Positions 32,166-46,004 of a stretch of 60,000 bases of DNA are shown one piece after another; the stretch's first letter is position 1; each line of letters begins with the position of its first letter. The DNA comes from Polytrichum commune (Eukaryota > Streptophyta > Polytrichopsida > Polytrichales > Polytrichaceae). The notes beneath the pieces were generated by a model. It was given only the letters and a program-made list of their open reading frames with translations. It made no database searches and was not told where the DNA came from. The translations under genes and the position numbers were made by a program. The stretch spans positions 36,116,440 to 36,176,439 of the forward strand of contig OX485807.1 of the NCBI GenBank assembly GCA_950295325.1, read 5' to 3'.

Positions 32166-35100
32166 ATGGAGCAACCTGAAGTAGAGCATTTGAGCTCCGA
32201 GCAGGTCAGTTACTGCCCCACTTTGCAATGTGATGTAACTTCATATTGTGGTATCTGACATACGTACGGGCAAACATACTTACCTGATAATACGATGCAG
32301 GGATCTTCACTATCTGAAGCGGTGTTCACGGAAGACGACACTGATGCTGGCATAGAGGATATTGATGTAGACTGCAGCGGGCTGAGAAGGGAGGAATGGC
32401 TGCATAGTCCTGTGATGCTTGTAAATGTGAGTGGACAAAATGTGGCAAAAGGAATCTGCTGCAATGTCAATCCGATGGATTGTGTGGAAGAGAAATGTCT
32501 AGGAATAGACAATGTTGGTGTGCTTATTATGGAGCCATTAGAGGGAATGATGGATATGGGATGGATGTTCTCCTTGCGAATATGGCCTCTTGATCGGGTT
32601 TTCCAACAGAGGTATACACTTGCACACCACCTCCTAGTGAGCACACGCAGGTTGCGTGTGCAAAACACGTTGCTAGAAAGACGGAAGAAAGAGGGGAAGA
32701 GGGCATATGTTACATCACGCACGACGCCGCAGATCGGACCGACAAAAAAATTACAGATTCTCAATAATAATAGCATCCACCAACTATTTGCTAGCGTGTG
32801 TTGTGATAGGGAGTGCACTAGATATTTTCCCAGGGAAGAAGCACTTGCGCTACGAACGGAGTTCTACACTTGTTTGCCACGGATGAAACATGCTAAGCAA
32901 CTCGAAGTCCATGGCCAATTACATGTACTACCTGTAAGTTCAACGAAGGTCGTTACCTTGAGTGGGCGCAATGTTTGCGAAAAGGCATGGAGACACATAT
33001 TTGCCGTCTCGAAAACGACGTTCTACAGAAACCGGTCGGAATTCAAGAATGGTATGCGTCCATGCGATCATGAGAACCTAAATAAGAAAAGGAATCGAAC
33101 ATCCACCCAGCAAGCTACAGCCACACTTTCGACACTACTGGAAGACAAAGCAGATATGATGCCTCACAAGGCTCGCACATTGCCAAATGGTACACGAGTT
33201 GTAGAAATGGTCTTGCCTCGCGGAACCAAATGGAAGAAGTTCTTGGTTACAATCAATGAGGTACGCAATTGGTATAGTCCAATTACCCGCATTGACAGTG
33301 GAGATCAAACATTCAATCGACTTGGGTTTGTGTATAATTAATAAATACGAGGGGGCAATTCTGAACGTATTTCATACAGTTTGGTTCATGGTTCATGTGA
33401 AGTATTATTAATGTTATACTAATACTATATGGGCAGGTGAATGACAAATGCGGAGTGCTCCCAATATCTATTTCAACTCTGAGAAAAATTCGAAATACCT
33501 ACTTTAAGCACTACATAAAGAAGAGGGTTGGTGATAATTTTGCGCGTTGTGGGAAGTGTGATTCGTTGTCCACAATTATACTACAACATGTGAAAGGTTC
33601 AGCCGCACACACAGGGTTTTTGAAACAATTGGAAAAACACCTAGCACAACAAGAATCGGCTCGCAACGCTTACCGATGCATGAGGGCTCTTTCAATTAAG
33701 CATCCCCAAAAGGTGTTGACGATTATCCATGACAAAATGGACCATGGCAAAACCGCATCGCCTTGCTTTGCTTCCAAGAACAAAGATACCGATATGTTTA
33801 CAAAGGTACCACTTTCTGTAACAGGCATGATGGCCCATGGACATGGAGATGAGAGATATGCCCACTATGCACTGGACATGTACCCTGGAGATTGCAACCA
33901 TACTGTGGGCTCATTCGCGAGACTTTTACGCGATTTGGAGGAACCTCCCATATCATCATCCCAACGTCTTTTTCATGGTTCCGGGCGTGCACCTCTGTAT
34001 TGTGCTGTTCTCAATGGGAGCGAAGTATGTTTGGGAGGATTACGACCCCCACCCACGGAGCCCACACCTGCAGTTCCTCTTCCACCCATTCTGCATGTTC
34101 AGCTTGATAATTGTTGGAAGGACAACAAGTGTAGGTTTGTAAAGGCATTTTGGTCTATGCTCACGGCGAAAGCAATATTCACGGAGGTACATGTATCTTA
34201 TCTATTGGTTGGCCACACCCATGATGACATCGATGCATCATTTGGAAGGTGGAGTATGGACCTGCGTGAACACGACTATCCCACTATACCCCTTCTTATG
34301 AAATCATACATGGACATGGAAAAAGTTCCTGTCATTCCACACATGATAGAAGAACTTCCAGATTGGAGAACATTCGTCAGCGAGCATATCCCAAGTGGTA
34401 AGGAGAAACTCATTGGGCACACTAAGGCTCAACAGTTCAAATTCTATGTCCGAGATGATGGTTGGCCAGTTATGCAATACAAAGTGCTAAGCACGCATGG
34501 GGAGTGGTTGCCCAAAGATGGTATGAAGATGTGGAAATCAAATATAAAAGGGGAGCCATGTATTCCATCCGGGGACCCCTTTCCTGCACCACCGCGAGGT
34601 ATGGCCAAGCTGGAGGAGGTTCTTGTGGGATTGCAAGGGTTCATTGACTATTGGCAATCAATATGTGACCATGACACGACAGGAGCATATATGGGTTCAC
34701 ACATGCATATTTTGCAATATTGGATAGGGGTGAAGGAGGCATTAGATGCACCCCTCAGAAACGTATACACTGTTGGGCTGCCATTATGTGAGGGATTATG
34801 GCCACGAAGTAGAGTCGAAGCAGATGCACATCCCTTCTTGCAGAATGGAGAGCTTCGGGAAGAGCACCAACCGGACGATCATTATGTTGGTCCAGCAAAC
34901 CTTCGTCCTGTAGCAGCTTTCCGCATCGCAGAGAATGTGCACGAGGGGCATATGCTAATATTGCGTCCCCAAGAACAAGATATAGGTAGACCCATTTGGG
35001 TATGCCGGGTTGTGTCTGTACCGAACTTGGCGGTCACGGGAGATCATCCACGTCAAATACTTGTACAGTGGTTCACTCCCACTTCAACCACGAGGAACCT

Positions 35101-35419
35101 TTCAAAGAAATGGAATGGTTGGGACTCAAACCCAAACTTCAAGTGGAAACGAGATTTGAAATACTCCGTTTCCGACTGGCAGCCGATCGATTGCATTTTG
35201 GCAGCCTGGCCTCTGCCAGCACAGGAAGATGTGGAGCCATTAAAGGTTACTATCCCAGCAGAGCAAATTGGTTTTGCCAAAGATAATCTTCGACGGTGTT
35301 CAACAGCCGAGCATGGGAACAGGGAGGGTGGGTGGGACGACGGGGAGTCTAGTGGGCAACGAGGGGGCCGTGGACATGGAGGTGGTAGACGTAAATCTGG
35401 GGGACGCGCATCCCGGTGA
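32166..35419 (+). CDS. DUF7869-type transposase-like protein, intact copy 2
   Basis: Exons 32166-32204, 32301-33260 and 33437-35419 join in phase 0 through GT-AG introns and encode 993 residues without a break. The N-terminal domain (around residues 35-110) has DCSGLRREEW, GICCNVNPMDC and NVGVLIMEPL. Next come QQATATLSTLLED and MMPHKARTLPNGTRVVE, then a zinc-knuckle-like pair FARCGKC. The core carries three acidic motifs typical of DUF7869: IIHDKMDHGKT (Asp432, Asp435), VQLDNCWKDNK (Asp557) and LLVGHTHDDIDASF (His593, His595, Asp596-599), spaced like an RNase H-type nuclease or transposase. LIGHTKAQQFKFYV follows, and the C-terminal 190 residues (GHMLILRPQEQD, RPIWVCRVVSVPN, ILVQWFTPT) resemble a BAH or SH3-like chromatin-binding barrel. 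The tail is Gly/Arg-rich. Catalytic function is inference. The diverged sister at 24482-28500 shows that it is a repeated, probably mobile gene; terminal repeats were not found. Confidence 0.8.
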
Positions 35420-38400
35420 TCAAAGACACTGGAATTGAAGGTGATACGGGATTAGATGAGCCAGTGTCAAGACCCTAGTGATCTGCGGTAGGTGATAGGG
35501 CAGTACGTTTGGAACCAAACATCTCATTTTTTTGTCGATACGACCTTAATTGCTATATGTGCAAATTTCAACCAATGTCATATCATCATGCATGGTGTGG
35601 TCCCATTAATGTATGGATTTTCAGACCTCAATGTAGGGAGCTTCAACCCTAACTTCCCCGCAATTTCAAACATGTGCGGTGGGACACTGTACGTATGTGC
35701 TGTGAAAATTTGTACGCAGGCAACTATTTATGAATATCACGAATATCATGTGTAAGTGGTGTACATTGGCGAACGTTATGGCCCAGCCATGTGCCATGAT
35801 TCCCATAGAAGTTCCCCAATCTCGTCCATACTCCTCGTATTGATGTTCCCAATTGAGTGCCCCCCCCCCCCCCCCCCCCGTGTTCCTATGTTCCCATACA
35901 CACGCACATAATCTTTGGCAAGTTCCCATGCACGTTCCCATTCACGTTCCCACGTAGAATTTTGGTCAAAATGTACATGTTTTGTAATTTTGGGACTCCC
36001 AAAAGTCCCATAATGTTTAATATGATGTTTAAGTCCACTTGGGTTGGCAAGTGGATAAGAAACAAATGGGGCCATCCACTATAGTCATCCACCAAGGTAC
36101 CAGTGTATAGGTTGGTTAGCCTTCACCTTTGGACATTATAGAACACTAACAACTTTATTAGGTAAAAAAATTACATCAATAGTAAAAGGATATAGCATTT
36201 TTTAAACTTTAAATAGTAAGTGACACTAAATATCATATACATTGTACCATTATAGATGACACAACCTATTTTCTTAAGGGATCTACTCACATAACTTAAA
36301 TTGGGGGTCCATGATTCATCCATCTTTAAGCTATGTGGTATGTAGAAACATTAATTTATTGGGACCAAATTGTTTAGGGTATATGGTGGACACATGCAAA
36401 TACATATTATTGTAGCCATAAACTATTAGTATAAGAATACACATTATACACAATTTGTAAAAATAAAATAAAATAAAATATATTATTGAAAATTTACCAT
36501 ATTAGTTAATGTAATTGAAGATAAACTTGGAGAGGTTTTCCCGAGGTCTTCCAATGCCACAGATCAACCCTAAGTTGTCACTTCTCTCATTACATGTGAA
36601 AATTTATTTACGTCTGAGAAGTTCATATATTGATGTTGACAAATAGTGCCATGTTGACCAATGATAGACATGGTGTAACCCATTTAAATAGCACACGTGA
36701 CATTAACTAAAATTGTCATACCTAAATTAGTGGGACCCACTATAATTTTGGTCAATGTAACCTTGTTTAGACCCATGCCATCTTTGAGCCAATAAATTCA
36801 TGTTTTGAAAACAATGAATATGCCATATGGTCCAATTGATACATTTTACACAAACACAAATTGATACAGTATGTAAAATATATTATCCGCATAAAATCAT
36901 GTCACATAATCGATATTTTGATAACATTTTATAATAATTATCATAATATGAATACACCATTTATGGTATTTAGTGTCATGCGCACTATTTGTAAAGGGCT
37001 TGATATGATATTTATATCTCTACACTAAATACCTCTACACTAGATATGATATTTAGTGGCACTTACTATTTGGAGTTACATAATGTTATATCTCTTTACT
37101 ATTGATGTAATATTTTACCGAGTAAATTTATTGATGTTTTATAATGTCCAAACAACCAATTTGACATTTGTTGGAAAAATATCATTTATATATATACACA
37201 TATATATATAGATTAAATAAATATAGCATTGCATAATTCCAAATAGTAAGTGACACTAAATACAATATTTAATGTCGCACGTTGGGGTACTTGAGATGAT
37301 AGTTTTGCGTTTCAATAAGCAAGGGAAAAATATAATTGTTGTGCATACGAATGCCAAGCACCATGTGTTTACATTTTAGTATGCAAAAGGAAGATATTCT
37401 TGAGCATACAAGTATCATTTGTGTACACTTTAGTCAACTTAAGACCATGATTATGTAACATAGGCATGCACCTCATAACACTATTGAACATACTCTTGCC
37501 AAGATATAAGTAAGTACACTTGAATGCCAAGTGTCGTGAGGTAACACTAACAGTGAAATTGTTGGTCATTAGTGTAAACCTAGGATACACTTCAATATAG
37601 GGTAAGTGACACTATTACACATGTGACACTAAATACCCTAAACAGTGTAGTTCATAGACTTATAAGCCACCTTCAATTTCAGACCACACATAAAATACAG
37701 TGGACCACAATATTTTCTATCCCACAGTCCCCACACTAACTTTCAACACACAAAAAACTCGAGACGCTCATAACATATTGAATTTTTTAATATTAAAAAA
37801 AAATTCCAACTCTTCTTCTTCTAACTTCATACATCCAACACTTAAAGTTATTAAGAAAGAAGGTTAAGATTGACAAAATCGTGACATGCCCATTGCCATT
37901 TCGTGATACACACAAAGTTCAACTCCAAAGTCTAATGTTTCAAACAAATTGACAATCGGTCACTGTTGACTCCCAGTACTACAATTTCAAACGCAAATTG
38001 TCGCAGCCATTCCACAAACTCTATTTAAAACTTTATCTTCCAGAGGTCCATCCTAGCCGTAAATCTCTCATATTTGATGTGGCAGTCAAACCTTGATCTC
38101 CGAATCCCAATGTGCGAGACCCAGAAAGGCTGACCCAACACCAGAAACTGCGCAGTTTCAAACTCTAGAGTCCAGACTTCCGTTCGGCCATGCGGATCGA
38201 GGTCTCCTTATGTAATTTCGGGTGCGTATTTCGGTCTCCATCGATCCCTGCTCAGCTGATCATGTCAAGTCAATCCGTGTCGACAAATCTCAGTGTGATT
38301 AGGGTCTCAGGTTGCAGAAAGAACCCGAGAGAATCCTTCTTCGCCTTATTTGACAATATAATTGATCATATAAGGCTAATTCAGTACACTCAGCTCTCCA

Positions 38401-38935
38401 CCTCATGAAGCCTAGTCAAGCCAGCGCCTTGGATGTTACGAACACACTCCTCCACAAGTGCAACATTACATTTTCCGACGACTACTGCTGTATCTCACAT
38501 TTGGATTTGTTGGGTTAAGTTAGTAATTGCTCTCTAGCATCCTGTATGATCTCTAAGTAGAGATTCCATAAGTACCAGGATGTATTGTGTTTTTGATCTG
38601 GAGCACCCTGGTGTGTGAGTGGCCTTGTGATTTTGAGCACGTTAACAGATTTATACCTACTCCACCTTCATCAATACTAGTCACCTCACAGCTTATAGCA
38701 TCTTGGATGTTATACCAATTTATAGTCTCTTGTTAGATTCGAGAGACATACAATTGAATTTGGTCCAGTTGTTGGCACAAGTTTAAACTCTTTGATGTTT
38801 TGTGTCTTTTAGATCAGAATTACATTCTGATGTGTATCACCTTGATGTGCGACTTGTGTTGTGGACTTGAACAAATTCAAACGAGTCAACCACTTTGACA
38901 GATTTAATATCTATCCGGTTTTGCAAGTTATTACA
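35420..38935. other. gene-free stretch including PAL upstream region
   Basis: 35859-35879 is a run of about 20 C. 36120-37640 is AT-rich with scattered ACACTAAATA phrases, probably decayed MITEs, and a short AAAAT repeat near 36465. 38000-38935 is the presumed promoter and leader of PAL: a TATA-like CTATTTAAAAC lies near 38019 and ACCTACTCC (similar to the AC element ACCTACC of phenylpropanoid promoters) near 38656, but neither is proven. A diverged duplication of about 250 bp may span 38570-38910. Confidence 0.45.
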
Positions 38936-41416
38936 ATGGCAAGCCCTGACGTAGCCAACATCATGACGAGATGCACCGACGCAAGCAACAACTCATCATG
39001 GGAGGGGATGAAGAGTGCAAAGCTTGCAGCATGTGATTCACCTCGACATTCAAGTGGCGATTTAATCAAACTCGCAGGGTCCATTCGTCCATCCCTTGTG
39101 GTTAGCGAGCAAGAATACATTTCTCTCGATTCTCCACGTGGTCGAACACATTTGTGGCATTCCTCTACACATTTGGAACAGACGCAACCCTGCAATGTGT
39201 ACAGTAATAGTTCGCTCTCAATTTCACTGTGCAATATTGGTACCATGATCCAGACCGCGCCGGTCGTGGGGTCGAATAACCCCGATCCTCTCAATTGGGC
39301 TCGCGCGGCGTCTGCCATGCGAGGGAGCCATTTGGAGGAGGTTAAGGAGATGGTCGCGACATACTATAACTCCTCCGAGGTGGCGATCGAGGGGGTCCAT
39401 CTCACCGTGGGCCAAGTCGCCGCGGTGGCGCGCCGGGGGGCGGAGGTGAAAGTGGTGTTGGACGCGGAGAACGCCAAGGGCCGAGTGGACGAGAGCTCGG
39501 CCTGGGTTCTGAACAAGATCATGAACGGTGGTGATATTTACGGTGTGACGACGGGGTTTGGCGCGACGTCACACCGCCGCACCCAGCAGGGAGTGGAGCT
39601 TCAGAGGGAGCTCATCCGATTCCTGAACGCGGGAGTTTTAGGATCAGAGAAGGGATCGAACTCAAACTCATTGCCTGCTGCCACCACGAGAGCTGCGATG
39701 CTCGTGCGGACCAACACATTGATGCAAGGGTACTCGGGCATCCGGTGGGAGATTTTGGAAGCCATGGAGAAGCTCCTGAACGCGCAAGTCACTCCCAAGT
39801 TGCCGTTGCGCGGAACCGTCTCGGCGTCCGGCGACCTTGTCCCCTTGTCGTACATCGCCGGCTTGCTCACCGCCCGACCGAATTCGAGAGCTCTTACGGA
39901 AGACGGACGAGAAGTCTCGGGCGAAGAGGCGTTGCGGATCGCGGGAGTTCCGAAGCCGTTCGAGCTCCAACCCAAGGAAGGGTTGGCGCTCGTGAACGGG
40001 ACCGCAGTGGGGTCCGCATTGGCCTCCACCGTGTGCTTTGATGCGAACGTCTTGGTGCTATTGGCGGAGGTTTTGTCCGCCTTGTTCTGTGAGGTCATGC
40101 AAGGGAAACCCGAATTTGCCGACCCATTGACCCACAAGCTTAAGCACCATCCGGGGCAAATGGAGGCGGCCGCGGTCATGGAGTGGGTGTTGGACGGAAG
40201 CTCGTTCATGAAGGCCGCTGCGAAGCTCAACGAGGTCACCGACCCGTTGAAGAAGCCGAAGCAAGACAGGTACGCGTTGCGCACTTCGCCCCAGTGGTTG
40301 GGGCCTCAGGTGGAGTGCATTCGCAATGCGACGCACGCGATCGAGAGGGAGATCAATTCCGTCAACGATAACCCCATCATCGACGTCGTTGGGGACAGAG
40401 CGCTCCACGGAGGCAACTTTCAAGGCACTCCGATCGGCGTGTCGATGGACAACTTGCGCTTGGCGGTCGCCGCGATCGGCAAGCTCATGTTCGCCCAGTT
40501 CTCGGAGCTCGTGAACGACTACTACAACAACGGGTTGCCGTCCAACTTGAGCGGGGGGCCGAACCCGAGCCTCGACTACGGCATGAAGGGCGCGGAGATC
40601 GCGATGGCGTCGTACCTCTCCGAGCTAAACTACCTGGCGAACCCTGTGACGACCCACGTGCAGAGCGCCGAGCAACACAACCAGGACGTGAACTCGTTGG
40701 GTCTGGTGTCGGCCCGGAAAACCGAGGAGGCCGTCGAGATCCTCAAGCTCATGAGCTCCACCTTCCTAGTAGGGTTATGCCAGGCGGTTGACCTGCGACA
40801 CGTCGAGGAAACCATGCAGAGCGCTGTGAAACAAGCTGTATCCCAAGCGGCCAGGAAGACATTGTACATGGACCATGTCAACAACGTCCTCCTCCCATCG
40901 CGGTTCTGCGAGAAGGACCTCTTGCTGGTGGTGGAACGCGAACCTGTGTTCAGCTACATCGACGACGCGACCAATGACACGTACCCGTTGATGCAGAAGT
41001 TGCGGGAAGTGCTGGTCGCGCACGCACTCCATATCAGCTCCAGAAACGACGCGTCGGCGCCGAACTTATCTGCTGCGTTGCAAAGAATCTCACTCTTTGA
41101 AGCTGAGCTGAAGGAGAGGCTGCACGTTGCGGTGCCTGCAGTTCGCGAAGCCTACGACAACCAGGGCCTCTCATCAGTGCCCAACAGGATCCAGGATTGC
41201 AGGTCATACCCATTGTATAAATTTGTGAGGTCAGAGCTCGGAACGCGACTGCTCTCTGGCTTGAGATCCGTCTCTCCAGGAGAAGAGATTGAGAAGGTGT
41301 TTGAGGCCATTTCTGAAGGCAAATTGGTGGCACCTCTTCTCAATTGCGTCCAGGGCTGGACAGGGGCACCTGGCCCATTCCCAGCTCAACGCAGATCAAC
41401 AAACTCTCATTGCTAG
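38936..41416 (+). CDS. PAL: phenylalanine ammonia-lyase
   Basis: PAL removes ammonia from L-phenylalanine to give trans-cinnamate, the entry step of phenylpropanoid metabolism; it is a cytosolic homotetramer. The frame is one exon of 826 residues from ATG at 38936 (context ACAATGG). The Ala-Ser-Gly triad that forms the MIO group is in [17 protein letters not shown]. Other active-site stretches are [11 protein letters not shown] (catalytic Tyr), ELIRFLNAG (Phe-Leu, the pair favouring phenylalanine over tyrosine), [41 protein letters not shown] and [15 protein letters not shown]. The conserved body starts at [20 protein letters not shown], so about 115 residues precede it, much longer than in typical plant PALs of 700-730 residues. 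A downstream ATG at 39245 (MIQTAPVV) could be the real start, giving about 723 residues. The C-terminus ([20 protein letters not shown]) is slightly extended. The lack of introns differs from most angiosperm PALs. Confidence 0.95.
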   Translation: MASPDVANIMTRCTDASNNSSWEGMKSAKLAACDSPRHSSGDLIKLAGSIRPSLVVSEQEYISLDSPRGRTHLWHSSTHLEQTQPCNVYSNSSLSISLCNIGTMIQTAPVVGSNNPDPLNWARAASAMRGSHLEEVKEMVATYYNSSEVAIEGVHLTVGQVAAVARRGAEVKVVLDAENAKGRVDESSAWVLNKIMNGGDIYGVTTGFGATSHRRTQQGVELQRELIRFLNAGVLGSEKGSNSNSLPAATTRAAMLVRTNTLMQGYSGIRWEILEAMEKLLNAQVTPKLPLRGTVSASGDLVPLSYIAGLLTARPNSRALTEDGREVSGEEALRIAGVPKPFELQPKEGLALVNGTAVGSALASTVCFDANVLVLLAEVLSALFCEVMQGKPEFADPLTHKLKHHPGQMEAAAVMEWVLDGSSFMKAAAKLNEVTDPLKKPKQDRYALRTSPQWLGPQVECIRNATHAIEREINSVNDNPIIDVVGDRALHGGNFQGTPIGVSMDNLRLAVAAIGKLMFAQFSELVNDYYNNGLPSNLSGGPNPSLDYGMKGAEIAMASYLSELNYLANPVTTHVQSAEQHNQDVNSLGLVSARKTEEAVEILKLMSSTFLVGLCQAVDLRHVEETMQSAVKQAVSQAARKTLYMDHVNNVLLPSRFCEKDLLLVVEREPVFSYIDDATNDTYPLMQKLREVLVAHALHISSRNDASAPNLSAALQRISLFEAELKERLHVAVPAVREAYDNQGLSSVPNRIQDCRSYPLYKFVRSELGTRLLSGLRSVSPGEEIEKVFEAISEGKLVAPLLNCVQGWTGAPGPFPAQRRSTNSHC

Positions 41417-44400
41417 GATCAATTTTGGCACTTGGATTGCAGGTTGAATGATGCGGTTGTTTATATGTACAAAGGTTTGCCGATTGATAGCATTTATTTA
41501 TTTGCGGGGGAGTGGCAGAATCTCATGAGCTGATAAACTCCTCAATATTGCGCAGTATATCACGAACAAAAGGAAGTTGCAAATCATGCATGTATGGTGA
41601 TGTCAATCCTTGGGGTTATATAGGTTGTAATATATTATTCTCTTTCACAAAATTGACATTTTCCTCGAATCAAAATCCACTGCCTTGTCATCAACAAGCA
41701 GCTACGTATTGATGCTCAAGTAAAATTGGATCAAGGTCCAGTTCAAAATTCAAACATGTTGAATTGTTTGATGCGATCCTCCTCGATAGAATTGTATGGA
41801 ACTATCCTCCTCCGATAGCATATGCAAAGATGATTGTATTAATATTAAATTAATTGTATTGATTCGATTCTGATTAACCAACAATTTGTTTTTACGAATT
41901 TAATGAAAGAATTTTATTTTATTTTTATATTATTAGCATTCGAATAATTGCTGAAGATTTGACACATATATCTCCCATAGAATTAAGGAAATCAAATGTT
42001 TAGATTTTGAAATAATGTCTTAAATAGGAGTTTAAGCCATGTGCATGTGAAAGAGCTCTAAATGACCAAGCTTCAGTTATGCATGTATTCCTACATATTC
42101 TCCTTGGATGATCCCTTGCTTGCTACCTTGTTGTAGTTACAATGTCTTCATCATCCTTGTTATTGGAACAAACCAATTTGTGTGTATATAGTGAAATAAG
42201 AAGGAAAATTTGAAACCCAATCATGTCACAACAAAGAAATATCCTTCAAAAATGATCTCAAATTGTATATAAAATAGTATTGATGTAGTAGATAAGTAGC
42301 GATGTTTTCATCCAATCTTCAATGAAAAATCAATAATACATTCTATTTAATACAAGGAAAATGTTCGCTTGGAATCATAGTTTTCCTTTTATTTGCAACG
42401 CATAATTAACATTATTTGGATGGTGATGCTCACTCCCCTTTCCATATAAAGTTAGGTTCAAAAGTGGCTTCCCATTGACATCCCAAGGGGTGCACCTTTC
42501 ATTAAAAACCAAGAACCACATGGGGCCATTCACGGTTAGGGTACTACTTTTGGCCGTCTAACGGAAAACGGACTTTTTTGGATAACTTCACATGCTTGGT
42601 ATGCTTAGATTTGTATTGTGAAGCATATTTTGGATCATACCTACATTTCATACTCCATATCGAGTACACTAACAAAGTTAATTTAGAAGGAATAGGGTCA
42701 TCTAAGATATCCTTTTGATTCCTTAAAGGACATTCAGGAGTGTTGTCTTAATTGTTCACCTTAAGATCAAGGAATGAAAAGGACAACAAGAATCAATCGG
42801 AACGATCCCAAATTTTTTCCTCACACTCATCGTTCAAGTGTGTACCAATAGAACCAAATATGTATTGAATAGCAATTGCCCAACTTTACATGTGGCACCA
42901 AACAAGTCCAAATATACATATAATCACGGCCACACGTACAAGGAACGTCTAGTATTAGAATTGGACAAAAAAAATTATATGAATGGACACATGACACTTT
43001 TACCAAGGTACCAAGATACATAACAGGAAATAATTGACCACCAATGCACACCTAAATAGCAAAAAAATGCCACTGATGTGGCCTAGGGTTTAGGGTTTAG
43101 GGTTTAGGGTGATTATTAAATAATAATAAAAATATTTCTTGATAAAGCTTATGAACTATCTACTTATTTATGTAAAATTTATTGATCAAATAATAATAAA
43201 TCATGATAAAAACCAAGATCAATGCGACAAAGTCCTGAAGTCCTGTGTCCCGAAAGTAGTACCCTGATTGTGAATGGCCCCACATGCATTTGCAACATAT
43301 CTAAAAGCCCCTATATACAAGTTTTTTTTTGTAAAATCAAGCAATACACACATTTCAATGGAAAAATACAAGTGATAATATGCATATGTAAAAGACTTCA
43401 CATTCATATATAATTATTAACATAAGTATACAAATGTACTTTTGAATAATAATGAATCCCTATCATATGTATAATGTAAAACCCTAGCATTCATTAATAA
43501 AGTCATTGAAAACTTTTTCATCCCCTAAATGTAACTCATAAGCATCTAAGTCTACAATGTCATAAAAGCTCATGCAATTATTGTTTCTAAATCTACCCTC
43601 AAATGATCCGAAGATCGTAAGTCCACTCATTGAACATTGGTCCCTTTTTTATAAACCAATCTCCATGTTTGATGGACGGTCCATCAAAGTCAATTGGATC
43701 TCTATACTCCACCTCCACCCCACAATTTACCAAATCTCTATAAACCCTCCCAACAAACCAAACCTTAATTGGAGGTTTTTTTGGGGGGGGGGGGGGTCTA
43801 CCATGTTTTTTTGACAATTCTAGCTTTAGGAAACACACTCCACAATCACAACCAAGATTTAACATAGTATCATGATTTGCGGTGGTAAGGAGTTTAGGCT
43901 TCATATATAGTATACCGGCCTTAATCCGAGTCAATCAATCTTTAAATAAAGTTGGATTGCCGTTCAATTGACTAGCAAGTATACTTTTGAAAATTCTAGA
44001 CTCCCCTACCTCTATATAAGCCACAATGGACTTTACATTTTACTGAGAGGGCCTTTTGACATTTTTCATGTTCATAAATTAGAACATCCAAGGCATGTCG
44101 AAGCTCACTTTGCAAACTCCACATCTTCATGTAATATATCATTTTCAACCTGCAACTACATCAATTCCGTCTCTAGGACACATGTTTGAATTGTCTTCTC
44201 CAACAATATAATTTTCCTTGTGACCACCTTGTGCACTAGAATCATCAATGAATGTATGATCATAAGCACACTCCTCATCCTCCTTTATACTTCCAAATAA
44301 ATGAGCCTTAATAAGTGACCCTACCATACAAGTACAAATGTTGTATATTTTCTAAAGGTCCTTCATATATGTTCATAATTGTGAGTTATGATTTGTGTAG

Positions 44401-45999
44401 TACACGGTGTAGTATATGTATATGCAATACAGAAAGTTCAAATTAATACCCCTTTTGTGCACTCACATATACTTATACGTGTTATGAAAGATGCACCCCC
44501 TAGGATTAAAACCCCTATATATAAAACAAATAATTAAAAAATGTATAGAAATAAATAATTGTTTAGGTATTTATGATAGGCTAGAAAATGGGCTCATGTA
44601 TATACATTAAATTTTGAGGTTCAATAGGAATACAATCATGGGATGTTGGGAGTGGACTCCAAATACGAGTCTCCTTGCACAAGGTCTATGTATCCTATGC
44701 TAATATTCTTAGAGCTCACAAAACGAATGCACACTGCTTAGTTATGTTATGTTATACACACCTTGATGAACAATGCACATTCTATTTTTTGTCTTGTGTG
44801 AGACAAAGTATGGATAGTGATCACTATCAAGATTCAACTATATTGATTATCCCAATGAGCCTTGTCGGCTTCCCGGACTTCAAAATCAATTTCATTTCAT
44901 TTGAGTGTGTCTGTTACTAAATCCCGAAACACACACTATGTTTGCATAATTATGGACTATCCAAATGTTCTGGATGTGGAGTGGATCTATTCTAAATTTG
45001 CTCCTTATTGGAATCTCTCATTTTAGTGATGTATAATCACATCTCTAATTTTAGAGATGTATGATCAAATCTCTCATCAAGAGGTTTTTCTACTCGAGGG
45101 TCAGAGTGTTAGCGATTTCATTTACCTTGTTGAACTATTCAAGTGCGTAAGGATAGTCTGTATGCCTACCTACTAGTACACAACATTGATCATATGAGCC
45201 GGGTGCAATTGTCTAGGGTTTGAAACTTTCGGAAAGTAGGCTGCTTGGATCCGCTTCATTTGGATAGGTTAAGCTTATAAAGATTTTGAGCAACGCCCTA
45301 GCACGTGCTCAAATCTATCACAACAGGCAGATTTTCAATGAACAATGACACACAATCAGTCCATAGGATGATGGGACGCTACCACAGATTGGAGACCTGG
45401 AGAGTAAGTTAGGGTTGTGCTAAACCCTAAACCCTCAAATTTAAACAGGGCGCGACTGGTATTACTAGAGATTGTCTCTGCTGTGATGATTCTGTTCAGA
45501 AACATAATAAGCATCTCATGCTCAGATGTGTCCTTCAAATGTTCTGGAAAGAGAAGATAATTGCTATTTTTGTAATTCTTTGGGTTTCGAACCAAGTAGG
45601 GCATTCAAAGAATTACTTTCTGCGTCACAAGTGTGATTGTTACTATGGTTCTGAATTTCTGGATGGACATGAAACCACTCAACACCTTTCCCCCAGATCG
45701 GATGTTGCGACCGATATGACCCAGAAGATGTTCAACAGCACATGGACATCCCTACACATGTTGAAGCAACTCAGAGAAGAGAGATTGCCCACTCTCTTAC
45801 GTCCAACGCTTTCATAAAGTTGGTAGAATCTCTGCACGCCAGGGCTCATGGTTCTCTCAAGGGTTTGGGAATAAGAATTAAAGTCCATTGATATTCACTT
45901 GTATAAAAGGCTGAGAGCGGCGGAGCTCAGCAAATTAGACTTCAGCAATATCAAAGCAGTGAGACATTTAAAATCTTTACTTAGTGATTGCTTCTTGAG
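41417..45999. other. gene-free AT-rich stretch
   Basis: No gene is supported. 43083-43111 contains about three tandem TTTAGGG units, an interstitial telomere-like motif. A run of 13 G lies near 43785. 44990-45340 has scattered codons resembling a decayed retroelement gag, too weak to call. A small frame at 45660-45816 is unrecognised. Confidence 0.5.
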
Positions 46000-46004
46000 A
46001 TTGT

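Noticed and set aside
39601-41343. Long minus-strand frames opposite PAL
   Set aside because: Shadows of the PAL coding strand caused by its GC-rich third positions.
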